DNA from: Heyndrickxia sp050281185
GTDB lineage: Bacteria; Bacillota; Bacilli; Bacillales; Bacillaceae_C
Direction of reading: 5' to 3'
Assembly (NCBI RefSeq): GCF_050281185.1
Contig: NZ_JBNNWS010000005.1
Coordinates: 186,001 to 250,000, forward strand
DNA length: 64,000 nt
In this document: in pieces, positions 16,545-24,993 of the stretch
Numbering within the stretch: the stretch's first letter is position 1
Layout: every line of letters begins with the position of its first letter
The notes under the pieces: generated by a model
Told to the model about the DNA's origin: nothing
Seen by the model: only the letters and a program-made list of their open reading frames with translations
The model's database searches: none
Program-made: the position numbers and the translations under genes

Positions 16545-17510
16545 TCATTTAGCAGTAAAATAAGCAATCCCATCCTCATTAAACTTTTTCTCTGCAGCAT
16601 CAATGGAAAGCAAGTAGTCTAATTGGGCGGTAGTTTCCGATAATGTTAGTCCCAGCTCTTTTTGATAGACGGCAGGGAATAATTTCTGGCATATATCAAA
16701 TGTTGTTAAAGGTTCGGCTTTAATCATTTCTCTCACCTGCATGGCACGATCTTGTTGTCTTTGCAATCTTCGTTCAACTAATGAATGGACATTTTTGACT
16801 TCATTCCCATGCCCAGTAAAGGCGATAGAAATGTCATAATCAAAAAGCTTTTTCAGTGAAGCATTGTATTGCAATTGCGGTTTCGGACGTTCAGCCTGAC
16901 TAGATAGCGGTGGCTCTAATAATGGATTGGAAGAAATCGTTGCTAATACATGATCTCCTGCTAGTAATGCTCCATCCTTTTCACGGTAAAACGATAAATG
17001 GCTTTGAGCATGTCCGAGTGTTTCCAGAACAATCCAGTCTTCAAAGCCTTCAATTCGATCACCTTCCGCAATAACATTCGTTAAGGAACGGTTTGCAGAT
17101 AATTTCAAAGGAGATTTCCATTTCCTAAGCATTGAGGTGTAATCCCCTTGTAATCCAAATTCATGAAAAAGATTAAAATAAAATTGATCATGCACTTTGA
17201 AAAAGTCTTGATCTCTACAAAGATACGGAGCACAATATCGATGACCAAAAATCTTTAAATCATCTGGCATCCACTCAAGAAGACCTACATGATCTGGATG
17301 ATGGTGTGTTAAAATAACCTGCTTAATATCATCAGGTGTATATCCTAATTGTGATAATTGATATGTAAAGGATTCCCAAGCATCTTTTGTTTTTATTCCA
17401 GCATCAATTAGTGTTAAAACATCCCCCTTGATTAAATACACATTAACATCACCTACTGCAAAAGGAGTAGGTAACGATATTTTTGCAATATTATCTATGA
17501 AAGTAACCAT
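16545..17510 (-). CDS. yqjP: MBL-fold metallohydrolase (YqjP type)
   Basis: 321 aa. Metallo-beta-lactamase fold with the zinc motif THHHPDHVG (HxHxDH) near residue 70, a further histidine in LGHAQSHLS, the aspartate in LLAGDHVL and a late GHGNEV histidine. A C-terminal winged-helix-like part (about 240-321, LTTFDICQKLFP) is typical of the YqjP group and of LACTB2-like enzymes. The substrate is not known. GAGGGGATG precedes the ATG. It is the first gene of a two-gene unit with the SDR. Confidence 0.88.
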   Translation of the reverse strand: MVTFIDNIAKISLPTPFAVGDVNVYLIKGDVLTLIDAGIKTKDAWESFTYQLSQLGYTPDDIKQVILTHHHPDHVGLLEWMPDDLKIFGHRYCAPYLCRDQDFFKVHDQFYFNLFHEFGLQGDYTSMLRKWKSPLKLSANRSLTNVIAEGDRIEGFEDWIVLETLGHAQSHLSFYREKDGALLAGDHVLATISSNPLLEPPLSSQAERPKPQLQYNASLKKLFDYDISIAFTGHGNEVKNVHSLVERRLQRQQDRAMQVREMIKAEPLTTFDICQKLFPAVYQKELGLTLSETTAQLDYLLSIDAAEKKFNEDGIAYFTAK

Positions 17511-17635
17511 CTTACATCCCCTCTTATCTTATATTTCTATAATGTTCAAAAAGTACGATTACATATATTGTACATAGTTTGGCTGATGCTGTCATTATAT
17601 TGATATAAAAATACAGAAAATTTTTAAAAATACTC

Positions 17636-17665
17636 TTGACAGACAAGCACATTCTTTTGCATAAT
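17636..17665 (+). promoter_or_regulatory. Sigma-A promoter of the proI T-box transcript
   Basis: TTGACA (17636-17641), 18-base spacer, CATAAT (17660-17665). The start would fall near 17673, just before the T-box leader. Confidence 0.75.
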
Positions 17666-17699
17666 CATAATAATTTAATCAATCATTGGCATTGACCAA

Positions 17700-17918
17700 G
17701 GCTACTAAATAAAAAATGATGAAAGAGAGTGAAGTTCACCGGCTGAAAGACTTCACCATCCGCTTTTTTATTGAACCTACCTTGAGAGCCTATTGGAAAA
17801 CCAATACGTTTCCGGCGTTAACGGCTTTTAAGATGAATGTATGGCTTTAGATTATACATTTAATAAAGGTGGTACCGCGAAATTCCTTTCGTCCTTTTCG
17901 GATGGAAGGTTTTTTTAT
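17700..17918 (+). ncRNA. T-box riboswitch leader of proI (likely proline specific)
   Basis: The leader contains GTGGTACCGCG within AAAGGTGGTACCGCG (17865-17879), the conserved T-box that pairs with the uncharged tRNA acceptor end. Stem I begins near 17720 with GAAGT...ACTTC. The specifier loop candidate GAACCTACC offers CCT (17776-17778), a proline codon, matching the proline-synthesis gene behind it. The terminator is CCTTTCGTCC/GGATGGAAGG (17885-17909) with T8. Binding of uncharged tRNA-Pro would favour the antiterminator and allow proI expression. The class is certain; the exact specifier is inferred. Confidence 0.92.
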
Positions 17919-17956
17919 TTTTTGGATATGATACTCAAATTAAATTGGAGGGATAT

Positions 17957-18778
17957 ATGATGAAACTTTCATTCATTGGTGCGGGCTCTATGGCAGAGGC
18001 GATGATTAGCGGAATAACACAAAAAAAATTAATTGACCAAAAGAATATTTTTGTCACCAATCGATCAGACGAACTAAAACTCTCCATATTACAAAAAAAA
18101 TATGGCATTCAAACGTCCTATCATATGGAAGAGATTTTAGATCAGGCTGACATTGTCGTCCTTGCTGTTAAACCAAAGGACGCAGAAGATGCATTATTAG
18201 CGATACGCCCTTATATCCATTCAACAACCTTGTTTATTTCTGTATTAGCCGGTATATCGTTAACATATATTGAGAGCATACTTAATTGTCCAATTATCCG
18301 TGCAATGCCGAATACATCAGCAGCTATCGGTAAATCCGCAACAGCGATTTCCTACAATAATAAAGTATCTGACGAGCAACTTAATATTACGATAAACCTT
18401 TTATCATCAATTGGAAACACTACTGTTGTGGAGGAGGAGAAACTTGATGCCATAACCGGACTATCAGGCAGCGGTCCTGCATATATTTACTATATTGTCG
18501 AAGCAATGGAGCAATCCGCCCATGAAATAGGACTTGAAAAATCAGTGGCAAAAAATCTTATCATCCAAACACTTCTAGGAGCAGCTGAAATGCTAACCAC
18601 TTCAGAAAAATCTCCTGCGGATTTGCGGAAAGCAGTGACAAGTCCAGGGGGCACAACCGAAGCAGGGATTCGTGTGTTAGATAATAATCAAGTAAAACAA
18701 GCTTTTATTCATTGTATTAAAGAAGCTGCCTTACAATCAAAAAGATTGGCTCAGTTAAATCAAACAAGCCAGAAATAG
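17957..18778 (+). CDS. proI: Pyrroline-5-carboxylate reductase
   Basis: 273 aa. Last step of proline synthesis: reduces pyrroline-5-carboxylate with NAD(P)H. The N-terminal Rossmann motif is IGAGSMAEAM; RAMPNTSAAIGKS and LSGSGPAYIYYIVEAM are family signatures, as is the C-terminal TSPGGTTEAGI. Start is the ATG at 17957 (or the next ATG), with GGAGGG five bases before; a TTG at 17945 overlaps this site. The gene is controlled by the T-box directly upstream. Position before namA and rnz is as for proI in B. subtilis. Confidence 0.95.
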   Translation: MMKLSFIGAGSMAEAMISGITQKKLIDQKNIFVTNRSDELKLSILQKKYGIQTSYHMEEILDQADIVVLAVKPKDAEDALLAIRPYIHSTTLFISVLAGISLTYIESILNCPIIRAMPNTSAAIGKSATAISYNNKVSDEQLNITINLLSSIGNTTVVEEEKLDAITGLSGSGPAYIYYIVEAMEQSAHEIGLEKSVAKNLIIQTLLGAAEMLTTSEKSPADLRKAVTSPGGTTEAGIRVLDNNQVKQAFIHCIKEAALQSKRLAQLNQTSQK

Positions 18779-18854
18779 TTATAAGCAAGTTTCTTCCCTC
18801 ACGAATATCTACTTGCTATAATTCTTAGTTAAGAAATGTTAAGGAGGGAATCTT

Positions 18855-19871
18855 TTGGCTGCTAAGTTATTTGAACCTTATACAATAAAAAATGTAACTA
18901 TTAAAAACAGAATTGTCATGTCACCTATGTGCATGTATTCTTGTGACAACAAGGATGGAAAGGTTACCGATTGGCATCGGATACATTATACGAGCCGCGC
19001 TGTTGGGCAAGTCGGTCTAATTATTCTTGAAGCAACAGCAGTGACACCGCAAGGAAGAATTAGCCCGCAGGATTTAGGTATTTGGGGCGATGAACATATC
19101 GATGGATTATCTGAGCTCGTTCAAATGATGAAAGCGCATGGGTCTACAACTGGTATTCAAATTGCCCATGCCGGAAGAAAAGCGGTATTAGAAGGCGAAA
19201 TTCTTGCACCCTCCGCAATGGCCTTTAACGAAAAAAGTAAGACACCTAAGGAAATGAGCGAAAAAGATATCAAGGATACGATTGAAGCATTTAAACTAGG
19301 TGCTAAAAGAGCGAAAAAGGCTGGATTTGATGTTATTGAACTTCATGGTGCACATGGATATCTAATTAATGAATTCCTTTCACCATTAACCAATCAAAGA
19401 ACAGATAGTTACGGGGGCTCTTCGGAAAATCGATATCGTTTTTTAAAAGAGATCATTGACGAAGTAAAATCGGTATGGGATGGTCCATTATTTGTACGTG
19501 TTTCGGCAAATGATTATCACTCAGAAGGATTAACACCAAATGATTATGTACAATTTGGAAAATGGATGAAAGCTCAGGGTGTAGACCTTATCGATGTAAG
19601 CTCAGGTGCAGTTGTCCCAACTAGAATCCCTGTCTTCCCTGGCTATCAAGTTCCATTTGCTGAAAAAATTAAAACTGAAGCACAAATTGATACTGGTGCA
19701 GTAGGACTAATTACCTCTCCATTACATGCAGAAGAAATCCTGCAAAATGAACGTGCAGATTTGGTTTTCTTAGCTCGTGAGCTGTTAAGAGATCCTTACT
19801 GGCCGCGAACTGCCGTGAAAGAACTTGGAGTAGAAATAAAAGCTCCAAAACAATATGAACGGGGATGGTAA
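18855..19871 (+). CDS. namA: NADPH dehydrogenase, Old Yellow Enzyme family
   Basis: 338 aa, same length as B. subtilis YqjM/NamA and with the same end, QYERGW. FMN-dependent ene-reductase. MSPMCMYS carries the cysteine that tunes the flavin; HAGRK, ELHGAHGYL (His pair replaced by the H-x-x-H form) and SPLTNQRTDSYGGS are OYE signatures. It reduces activated double bonds in cytotoxic enones, nitro compounds and similar electrophiles; the natural substrate is not fixed. Start is TTG at 18855 with AAGGAGGGAAT upstream. A terminator follows. Confidence 0.94.
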   Translation: MAAKLFEPYTIKNVTIKNRIVMSPMCMYSCDNKDGKVTDWHRIHYTSRAVGQVGLIILEATAVTPQGRISPQDLGIWGDEHIDGLSELVQMMKAHGSTTGIQIAHAGRKAVLEGEILAPSAMAFNEKSKTPKEMSEKDIKDTIEAFKLGAKRAKKAGFDVIELHGAHGYLINEFLSPLTNQRTDSYGGSSENRYRFLKEIIDEVKSVWDGPLFVRVSANDYHSEGLTPNDYVQFGKWMKAQGVDLIDVSSGAVVPTRIPVFPGYQVPFAEKIKTEAQIDTGAVGLITSPLHAEEILQNERADLVFLARELLRDPYWPRTAVKELGVEIKAPKQYERGW

Positions 19872-19906
19872 GTAAACTGCTTCTAGGTTTTCTAGAGGTT
19901 AAATTG

Positions 19907-19939
19907 AAAGAAATCGGCGAGAAAGCCGATTTCTTTTTA
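19907..19939 (+). terminator. Terminator of namA
   Basis: GAAATCGGC (19910-19918), loop GAGAAA, GCCGATTTC (19925-19933), T5. It can also serve the converging rnz. Confidence 0.9.
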
Positions 19940-19971
19940 TTGTTTTGTCGTTCTTAACCTCAAACCTACTC

Positions 19972-20892
19972 TTAATTTTTTATAGGAATTTCCATAAAAT
20001 CCTGAGCAATTAGGCTATTTGGGAAAACTTTCTTCGCTTCCTCCAATAACTGATGCCATTCCTCTTTACCGTATCTTGAGCTTATGTGTGTTAAACATAA
20101 AGTTTTCACATTTGCTTTTAATGCAATTTCAGCCGCTTGCTTCGTTGTAGAGTGAAAATAATCATAGGCCATTTCCTCGTTTCCAGCAGAAAATGTTGCT
20201 TCATGAATAAGGAGATCAACATCTTTAGCAAGTTTTACGGCATTTTCACAAGACCTCGTATCCCCTAATATAGTGACAACTCGCCCCTTTTGATTTGGAC
20301 CAACATAGTCCTTTCCATCTATTATGCGGCCATCTTCTAATTGAACGACTTCTCCATTTTTGATTTTAGCATAAGTGGGACCTGGAGGGATTCCATCCTT
20401 TCGAAGCTTCTCAACGTCTAAAGTTCCCGCGCGATCCTTTTCTGTAATACGATATCCAAAACTAGGTATTGCATGCTCTAATAGTCCAGTCTCAACAAGA
20501 AATTGATCATCTTCAAAAATGATTCCCTCGTCAATTTCTTTAATGATTAAAGGATATTGAAGATGTGTTTCACTGACTTTTAACGATACCTCAATAAAAT
20601 CATGAATCCCTTTTGGCCCATAAACTGTCAGCTCTGTGTCCCCTCCTTGAAAGGAACGACTGCCTAGCATCCCTGGTAATCCGTATATATGATCACCATG
20701 TAAATGGGTAATAAAAACCTTTTCAATTTTCCGTGGCTTAACAGATGTATGTAAAATTTGATGCTGTGTTGCTTCTCCACAATCAAATAGCCAAATAGAT
20801 TTTCTTTCTTCGAGCATTTTCAAAGCAATTGAAGTGACATTACGGAGCTTTGCAGGTATACCCGCTCCAGTTCCTAAAAATAATATATCCAA
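19972..20892 (-). CDS. rnz: Ribonuclease Z
   Basis: 306 aa. tRNA 3'-end endonuclease of the beta-CASP-less MBL type. The zinc motif is THLHGDHIYG near residue 65, with later ligands in GDTRSCEN and LTHISSRY; the FLGTGAGIPAK N-terminus and the PGPTYAKIKNG exosite region agree with bacterial RNase Z. It removes 3' trailers from tRNA precursors that lack an encoded CCA. The start is TTG at 20892 behind GAGGAGGAGA. It faces zwf across a 216-bp gap, as in B. subtilis (yqjK next to zwf). Confidence 0.95.
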   Translation of the reverse strand: MDILFLGTGAGIPAKLRNVTSIALKMLEERKSIWLFDCGEATQHQILHTSVKPRKIEKVFITHLHGDHIYGLPGMLGSRSFQGGDTELTVYGPKGIHDFIEVSLKVSETHLQYPLIIKEIDEGIIFEDDQFLVETGLLEHAIPSFGYRITEKDRAGTLDVEKLRKDGIPPGPTYAKIKNGEVVQLEDGRIIDGKDYVGPNQKGRVVTILGDTRSCENAVKLAKDVDLLIHEATFSAGNEEMAYDYFHSTTKQAAEIALKANVKTLCLTHISSRYGKEEWHQLLEEAKKVFPNSLIAQDFMEIPIKN

Positions 20893-21108
20893 AGAGGTCT
20901 CCTCCTCTATATTACTATCTGCTTATATTACTATATCTTATCAAATATAGCCGCAGGTAGGAATTAATAATAGTTGCGATTTACCATATTAACAGATAAA
21001 ATTAAATATTTGAATGGGTTATTTTTTAAAATCTTATCATTTATAAGTATGAACCGTAATTATTGGTATCCTATAGTTAGAATGTAAAAAAGGAGAGAGT
21101 GAACAAAT

Positions 21109-22608
21109 ATGAGTCCGAACGAAGCTTCTACATCATTAATTATGATATTTGGTGCAACAGGAGATTTAGCAAAAAGAAAACTTTACCCCTCCTTGTACCA
21201 TCTTTTTAGGAAAGGAAAATTAGCGAAACAATTTGCGATCATCGGAACCGCTAGAAGTCCTTGGACACATGAGCAATTTAGAGAGAATGTAAAAGATTCC
21301 GTTCTTACATCCATTGGAACGAATGATCAAATTGATGATTTTGTTTCTCACTTTTATTATCAACCTCATGATGTGACCGATACAAATTCATACATAAAGT
21401 TACGAGAATTAGCTGCTGAGCTTGATTCTAAATATTCCTTAAATGGAAATCGAATTTTCTATCTTGCGATGGCTCCAGAATTCTTTGGAACCATTGCTGA
21501 TCATTTAAAAGCAGACGGACTAACTGACACGTTAGGTTTTAAGCGGTTGGTAATTGAAAAACCATTTGGTCATGATTTAGAATCAGCAGAAAGTTTAAAT
21601 GCACAAATTAGAAAATCTTTTGCAGAAGAAGAAATTTACCGAATTGATCACTATTTAGGAAAAGCAATGGTACAAAATATAGAAGTTATTCGATTCGCAA
21701 ATGCCTTTTTTGAGCCGCTATGGAATAATAGATACATTTCTAATATTCAAATTACCTCAAGTGAAAAACTAGGGGTGGAAGAACGTGCAAGATACTATGA
21801 AAAAAGCGGTGCTCTTAGAGATATGGTACAGAACCATATGCTTCAAATGGTTGCCCTTTTGGCAATGGAGCCCCCGATTCGTTTGACAACAGATGAAATC
21901 CGCAGTGAAAAGGTGAAGGTATTTCGTGCGCTTCGACCAATAGAGGGTGAAGAAGTAGATGAATACTTTGTTCGTGGACAATATGGACAAGGAACTATCA
22001 ACGCTGATGAGGTTGTTAGCTACCGTGACGAATTAAATGTAAACCCTCAATCTAACACTGAAACATTCGTAGCTGGAAAAGTTATGATTGATAACTTTAG
22101 ATGGGCTGGGGTTCCATTCTATATACGTACTGGAAAGCGGATGACAACGAAATCAACCAAAATCGTTATTCAGTTTAAAGATATACCGATGAATCTGTAC
22201 AATAGGAATGAACAACTGAATCCTAATCTGTTAGTTATTCATATCCAACCAGAAGAAGGGATTACTTTACATCTTAATGCTAAAAAATCTGGTCAAAATA
22301 TGCAAACAAACCCTGTTAAACTGAACTTTTCAAATGACGGAACAAATGGGATTAATACACCTGAAGCTTATGAAAAACTCCTGTATGACTGCTTACAAGG
22401 AGATGCGACAAACTTTACACATTGGGACGAAGTAGCCTTATCATGGAGATTCGTTGATAAAATTTCCGAAGTTTGGGAACATCAAACACAATCACAGTTT
22501 CCAAACTATTCTGCTGGTACAATGGGACCAAAAGAGGCAGAACAGCTTGTCCAGAAAGATGGATATTTCTGGTGGAATATTACAGACCTTGATGTTGAAA
22601 ATTGCTAA
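21109..22608 (+). CDS. zwf: Glucose-6-phosphate 1-dehydrogenase
   Basis: 499 aa. Entry enzyme of the oxidative pentose phosphate pathway, making NADPH. GATGDLAKRKLYPSLY is the nucleotide-binding loop, IEKPFGHDLESA and EEIYRIDHYLGK hold the substrate-binding and catalytic residues. The usual tail WWNITDLD is present. AAAGGAGAGAG precedes the ATG. The 6-phosphogluconate dehydrogenase gene that neighbours zwf in B. subtilis is absent here; yueI and dinB come next. A strong terminator follows. Confidence 0.96.
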   Translation: MSPNEASTSLIMIFGATGDLAKRKLYPSLYHLFRKGKLAKQFAIIGTARSPWTHEQFRENVKDSVLTSIGTNDQIDDFVSHFYYQPHDVTDTNSYIKLRELAAELDSKYSLNGNRIFYLAMAPEFFGTIADHLKADGLTDTLGFKRLVIEKPFGHDLESAESLNAQIRKSFAEEEIYRIDHYLGKAMVQNIEVIRFANAFFEPLWNNRYISNIQITSSEKLGVEERARYYEKSGALRDMVQNHMLQMVALLAMEPPIRLTTDEIRSEKVKVFRALRPIEGEEVDEYFVRGQYGQGTINADEVVSYRDELNVNPQSNTETFVAGKVMIDNFRWAGVPFYIRTGKRMTTKSTKIVIQFKDIPMNLYNRNEQLNPNLLVIHIQPEEGITLHLNAKKSGQNMQTNPVKLNFSNDGTNGINTPEAYEKLLYDCLQGDATNFTHWDEVALSWRFVDKISEVWEHQTQSQFPNYSAGTMGPKEAEQLVQKDGYFWWNITDLDVENC

Positions 22609-22623
22609 ATAAAATATCATATG

Positions 22624-22672
22624 AAAAGTAACCCATAAGTGTCTGACACTTTGCACCGGGTTACTTTTTTTC
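22624..22672 (+). terminator. Terminator of zwf
   Basis: AAGTAACCC (22626-22634) pairs with GGGTTACTT (22658-22666), followed by T5. The loop holds AAGTGTC-T-GACACTT, a smaller inner palindrome. Confidence 0.88.
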
Positions 22673-22742
22673 AAAATGGAACATTATTTTTCCATTTGCT
22701 TATGTTGTTATAAATGAATTTTTTTAGTAAGGAGGAAATGGT

Positions 22743-23201
22743 ATGTCAGGACAACCAAATATAGATGATTACTTACAAAAAGGAATGTATGGGGAAAAAC
22801 AAGTAAAACCAGATGAAAAACGAAAATTTTTAGGTACTTTTCGTGAACGTGTCATTATTGCCTTAAAAAATAGTCAGGTTATGGAAAATAAAGTATACAC
22901 AGAAATAGACCAGTTGTTAAAAGCGAACCCGTGTGCAAAACTATTATTAAACGGAGAACTAAATTATCCATCCTTATCTAAATATATACAATTAGCGAAA
23001 AGATATGGTAATCCATATTCAATCGTAACAAATAATGATTCTAATACTTCCATCGGCTTAGTACTTGCACTTGATCACGCCATCAACAAAGAAGATATTT
23101 ACATTACCACATCAAGTAAGCAACAAAAAGAAAAAGCAAAAAAGAAAGGGCTCCTGTCCTCCTTAAAAGGTGCTTTAGTCAAGGGTAAACGACAGCGTTA
23201 A
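22743..23201 (+). CDS. yueI: YueI family protein (DUF1694)
   Basis: 152 aa. MDDYLQ-type start (IDDYLQKGMYGEKQ), then KPDEKRKFLGTFRERVIIAL and LLLNGELNYPSLSKYIQLAKRYG, which match the YueI/DUF1694 family; the fold is related to cystathionine-like small alpha/beta proteins but no activity is known. The basic C-terminal extension of about 25 residues (KQQKEKAKKKG...) is longer than in B. subtilis YueI. AAGGAGG precedes the ATG. The stop overlaps the stop of the converging dinB by four bases. Confidence 0.85.
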   Translation: MSGQPNIDDYLQKGMYGEKQVKPDEKRKFLGTFRERVIIALKNSQVMENKVYTEIDQLLKANPCAKLLLNGELNYPSLSKYIQLAKRYGNPYSIVTNNDSNTSIGLVLALDHAINKEDIYITTSSKQQKEKAKKKGLLSSLKGALVKGKRQR

Positions 23202-24400
23202 TTTTTATTTTTTCTTTTCTTAATTCCTTTTAACACTGCATTTTCGCCGTATTTTTCACGAAGTTTGTCTATTGCTTGATAAAGTGGTTCTTTAACAGCT
23301 ATTTTTTCATAAGAAAATAAGTTTAATTGTTCCACTGCACTTTGCTGCTCTACTAAATCTTGTCCTGTTACCCCAAGTAAGCGAACAGGGTTCCCATTCC
23401 AATGCTTTAAAAATAATACTTTTGCAGCACTATAGATGTCTTTTTGATGAATAATTGGATTATTAAGTTTTCGACTTCTAGTTATGGTGCTGCGATTTTT
23501 ATATCTAATCGTAATGGAAACATTCTTGGTTAAGTAGTCTTTCTTCTTTAACCGTTCAGCTGTTTCCGAAGATAAAGTTTCTAATACTTTTAATAATTCT
23601 TGTTGATTAGTAGAATCTTTCGGTAGCGTAGTAGAGCATCCCACACTTTTGAAATCATTTGCCGAGTTTGGATCTACTAATCGTAAATCAATTCCATTTG
23701 CTTTTTCTTTTAGCTGCTTCCCTCTGATCCCTAACAGTTTTTCTAACTGCATATCATCTGTATGAGCGAGATCTTTAATCGTATTGATTCCAACATTCAA
23801 TAGTTTTTCGGCTGTTTTCTTTCCAATCCCATGCATTTCAATCAATGGGAGCGGCCAAATTTTCATTGGAATATCACGTTTTCGTAATATAGTAATCCCC
23901 ATTGGCTTTTTCATGTCTGAGGCCATTTTTGCCAAAAATTTATTTGGAGCAATCCCGATACTGCAGGGTAAATCTAATTCACTCATTAATTGCTTTTGAA
24001 TCATTTTTGCGATATCCATTGGTGACCCTATTTCATAGCTTTCGGTTATATCAATATACCCTTCGTCAATGGATACAGGCTCTACAAGGTCTGAATATTG
24101 ACACAAAATATTAAACATTGCTTCGGATGCTAAACGGTATCTGCTAAAGTTTGGTCTTAATATGATTAATTGTGGACATAATTTCTTTGCTTCCCAAACT
24201 GACATGGTTGTTTTTACTCCAAACTTCCTAGCTTCATAGCTGCAAGTAACAACAATCCCCTTCCGTTCCTCAGGGTTTCCAGCAACTGCAATCGGTTTCC
24301 CTTTTAATGAAGAATCATGTGACATCTCCACAGAGGCAAAAAAGCTATTCATATCAACATGTAAAATGACTCTTCCGTTTTTTGGATAGTATTGCTTCAT
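23198..24400 (-). CDS. dinB: DNA polymerase IV (DinB)
   Basis: 400 aa. Y-family translesion polymerase. HVDMNSFFASVE holds the first metal ligand, EPVSIDEGYID the Asp-Glu pair; MHGIGKKTAEKLLNVGI is the helix-hairpin-helix thumb and the little finger runs from about 240 to 350. The C-terminal QLNLFSYEK is a plausible beta-clamp binding motif (QLxLF). I take the ATG at 24400 behind GGGGTG; a GTG nine bases upstream is the alternative. No LexA box is evident, in contrast with the uvrX gene. Corresponds to yqjH of B. subtilis. Confidence 0.94.
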   Translation of the reverse strand: MKQYYPKNGRVILHVDMNSFFASVEMSHDSSLKGKPIAVAGNPEERKGIVVTCSYEARKFGVKTTMSVWEAKKLCPQLIILRPNFSRYRLASEAMFNILCQYSDLVEPVSIDEGYIDITESYEIGSPMDIAKMIQKQLMSELDLPCSIGIAPNKFLAKMASDMKKPMGITILRKRDIPMKIWPLPLIEMHGIGKKTAEKLLNVGINTIKDLAHTDDMQLEKLLGIRGKQLKEKANGIDLRLVDPNSANDFKSVGCSTTLPKDSTNQQELLKVLETLSSETAERLKKKDYLTKNVSITIRYKNRSTITRSRKLNNPIIHQKDIYSAAKVLFLKHWNGNPVRLLGVTGQDLVEQQSAVEQLNLFSYEKIAVKEPLYQAIDKLREKYGENAVLKGIKKRKNKN

Positions 24401-24428
24401 AAGATTCACCCCATGATTATTTCCACAT

Positions 24429-24453
24429 AAAAATGCATGCTTTCACATGCATC
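24429..24453 (-). terminator. Terminator of the CheW-like gene
   Basis: On the minus strand ATGCATG-N6-CATGCAT is followed by TTTTTATG. Short but GC-balanced and placed at the stop codon. Confidence 0.65.
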
Positions 24454-24929
24454 TATACCTCTTGTTCCTGCTCTTTCATATATTCAAGAATATCTTTTAT
24501 CCCATCTAATGAGCCTATGAAAAGATTCGGATCAATCATCATTATTAACCTTGATTCTAAATTTGCTACACTGCTAAAATATCTAGTTTTTGGATAAGCG
24601 ATTAATCCTATTTGTTTTAAAACCTCTTTAGGAATATTTAAAATCTCATTTACTTCTTTGACAAGCAATCCTATCGAAAGTACTTCAGTTTTTAGCACAA
24701 TTAATCTTGATTGTTCATCTTGTTGTAAAACTTGTCCATACAGTACCTGTTCACAATCGATGACAGGGATAAGCTCTTCTCTTGATTTTATGATTCCTCT
24801 CACAAATTGAGGCAAATTCGGAATCTGAGTCGCGTTTTCGAATTTTTCTATTGTTATAACATAATCAACTGGAATTCCGTATTCCTCATTTCCTGCTTGA
24901 AAAATAATTGCTTTTTCATTTACCTCCAC
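24453..24929 (-). CDS. CheW-like chemotaxis coupling protein
   Basis: 158 aa. A single CheW domain: AIIFQAGNEEYGIPVDYVITIEK, then NLPQFVRGIIKSREELIPVIDC with the RG and PVID elements, and a final VANLESRLIMMIDPNLF strand. CheW links chemoreceptors to the CheA kinase. No other che gene is nearby, so this is an orphan paralogue. GTG start at 24929 behind GGAGG. A 31-base hairpin (24955-24985) separates it from the peptidase gene upstream. A role in a receptor-kinase complex is inferred from the family. Confidence 0.85.
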   Translation of the reverse strand: MEVNEKAIIFQAGNEEYGIPVDYVITIEKFENATQIPNLPQFVRGIIKSREELIPVIDCEQVLYGQVLQQDEQSRLIVLKTEVLSIGLLVKEVNEILNIPKEVLKQIGLIAYPKTRYFSSVANLESRLIMMIDPNLFIGSLDGIKDILEYMKEQEQEV

Positions 24930-24954
24930 ACCCTAGTCCTCCAACCTTCATTTT

Positions 24955-24985
24955 GGAAACTAGACCGCTTATTAGTCTAGTTTCC
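24955..24985. terminator. Strong hairpin between yqjE and cheW-like gene
   Basis: GGAAACTAGAC and GTCTAGTTTCC form an 11-bp perfect stem with a nine-base loop. There is no T-run on the minus side (TTTCCAAAATG), so it may be an mRNA stabiliser or weak terminator. Confidence 0.5.
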
Positions 24986-24993
24986 ATTTAATA

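Noticed and set aside
17700..17918. SAM or other metabolite riboswitch before proI
   Set aside because: The T-box core GGTGGTACCGCG and the terminator layout identify a T-box instead.
22624..22672. Inner palindrome AAGTGTC-T-GACACTT as an operator
   Set aside because: It lies in the loop of the zwf terminator, downstream of the gene; most simply part of the hairpin.
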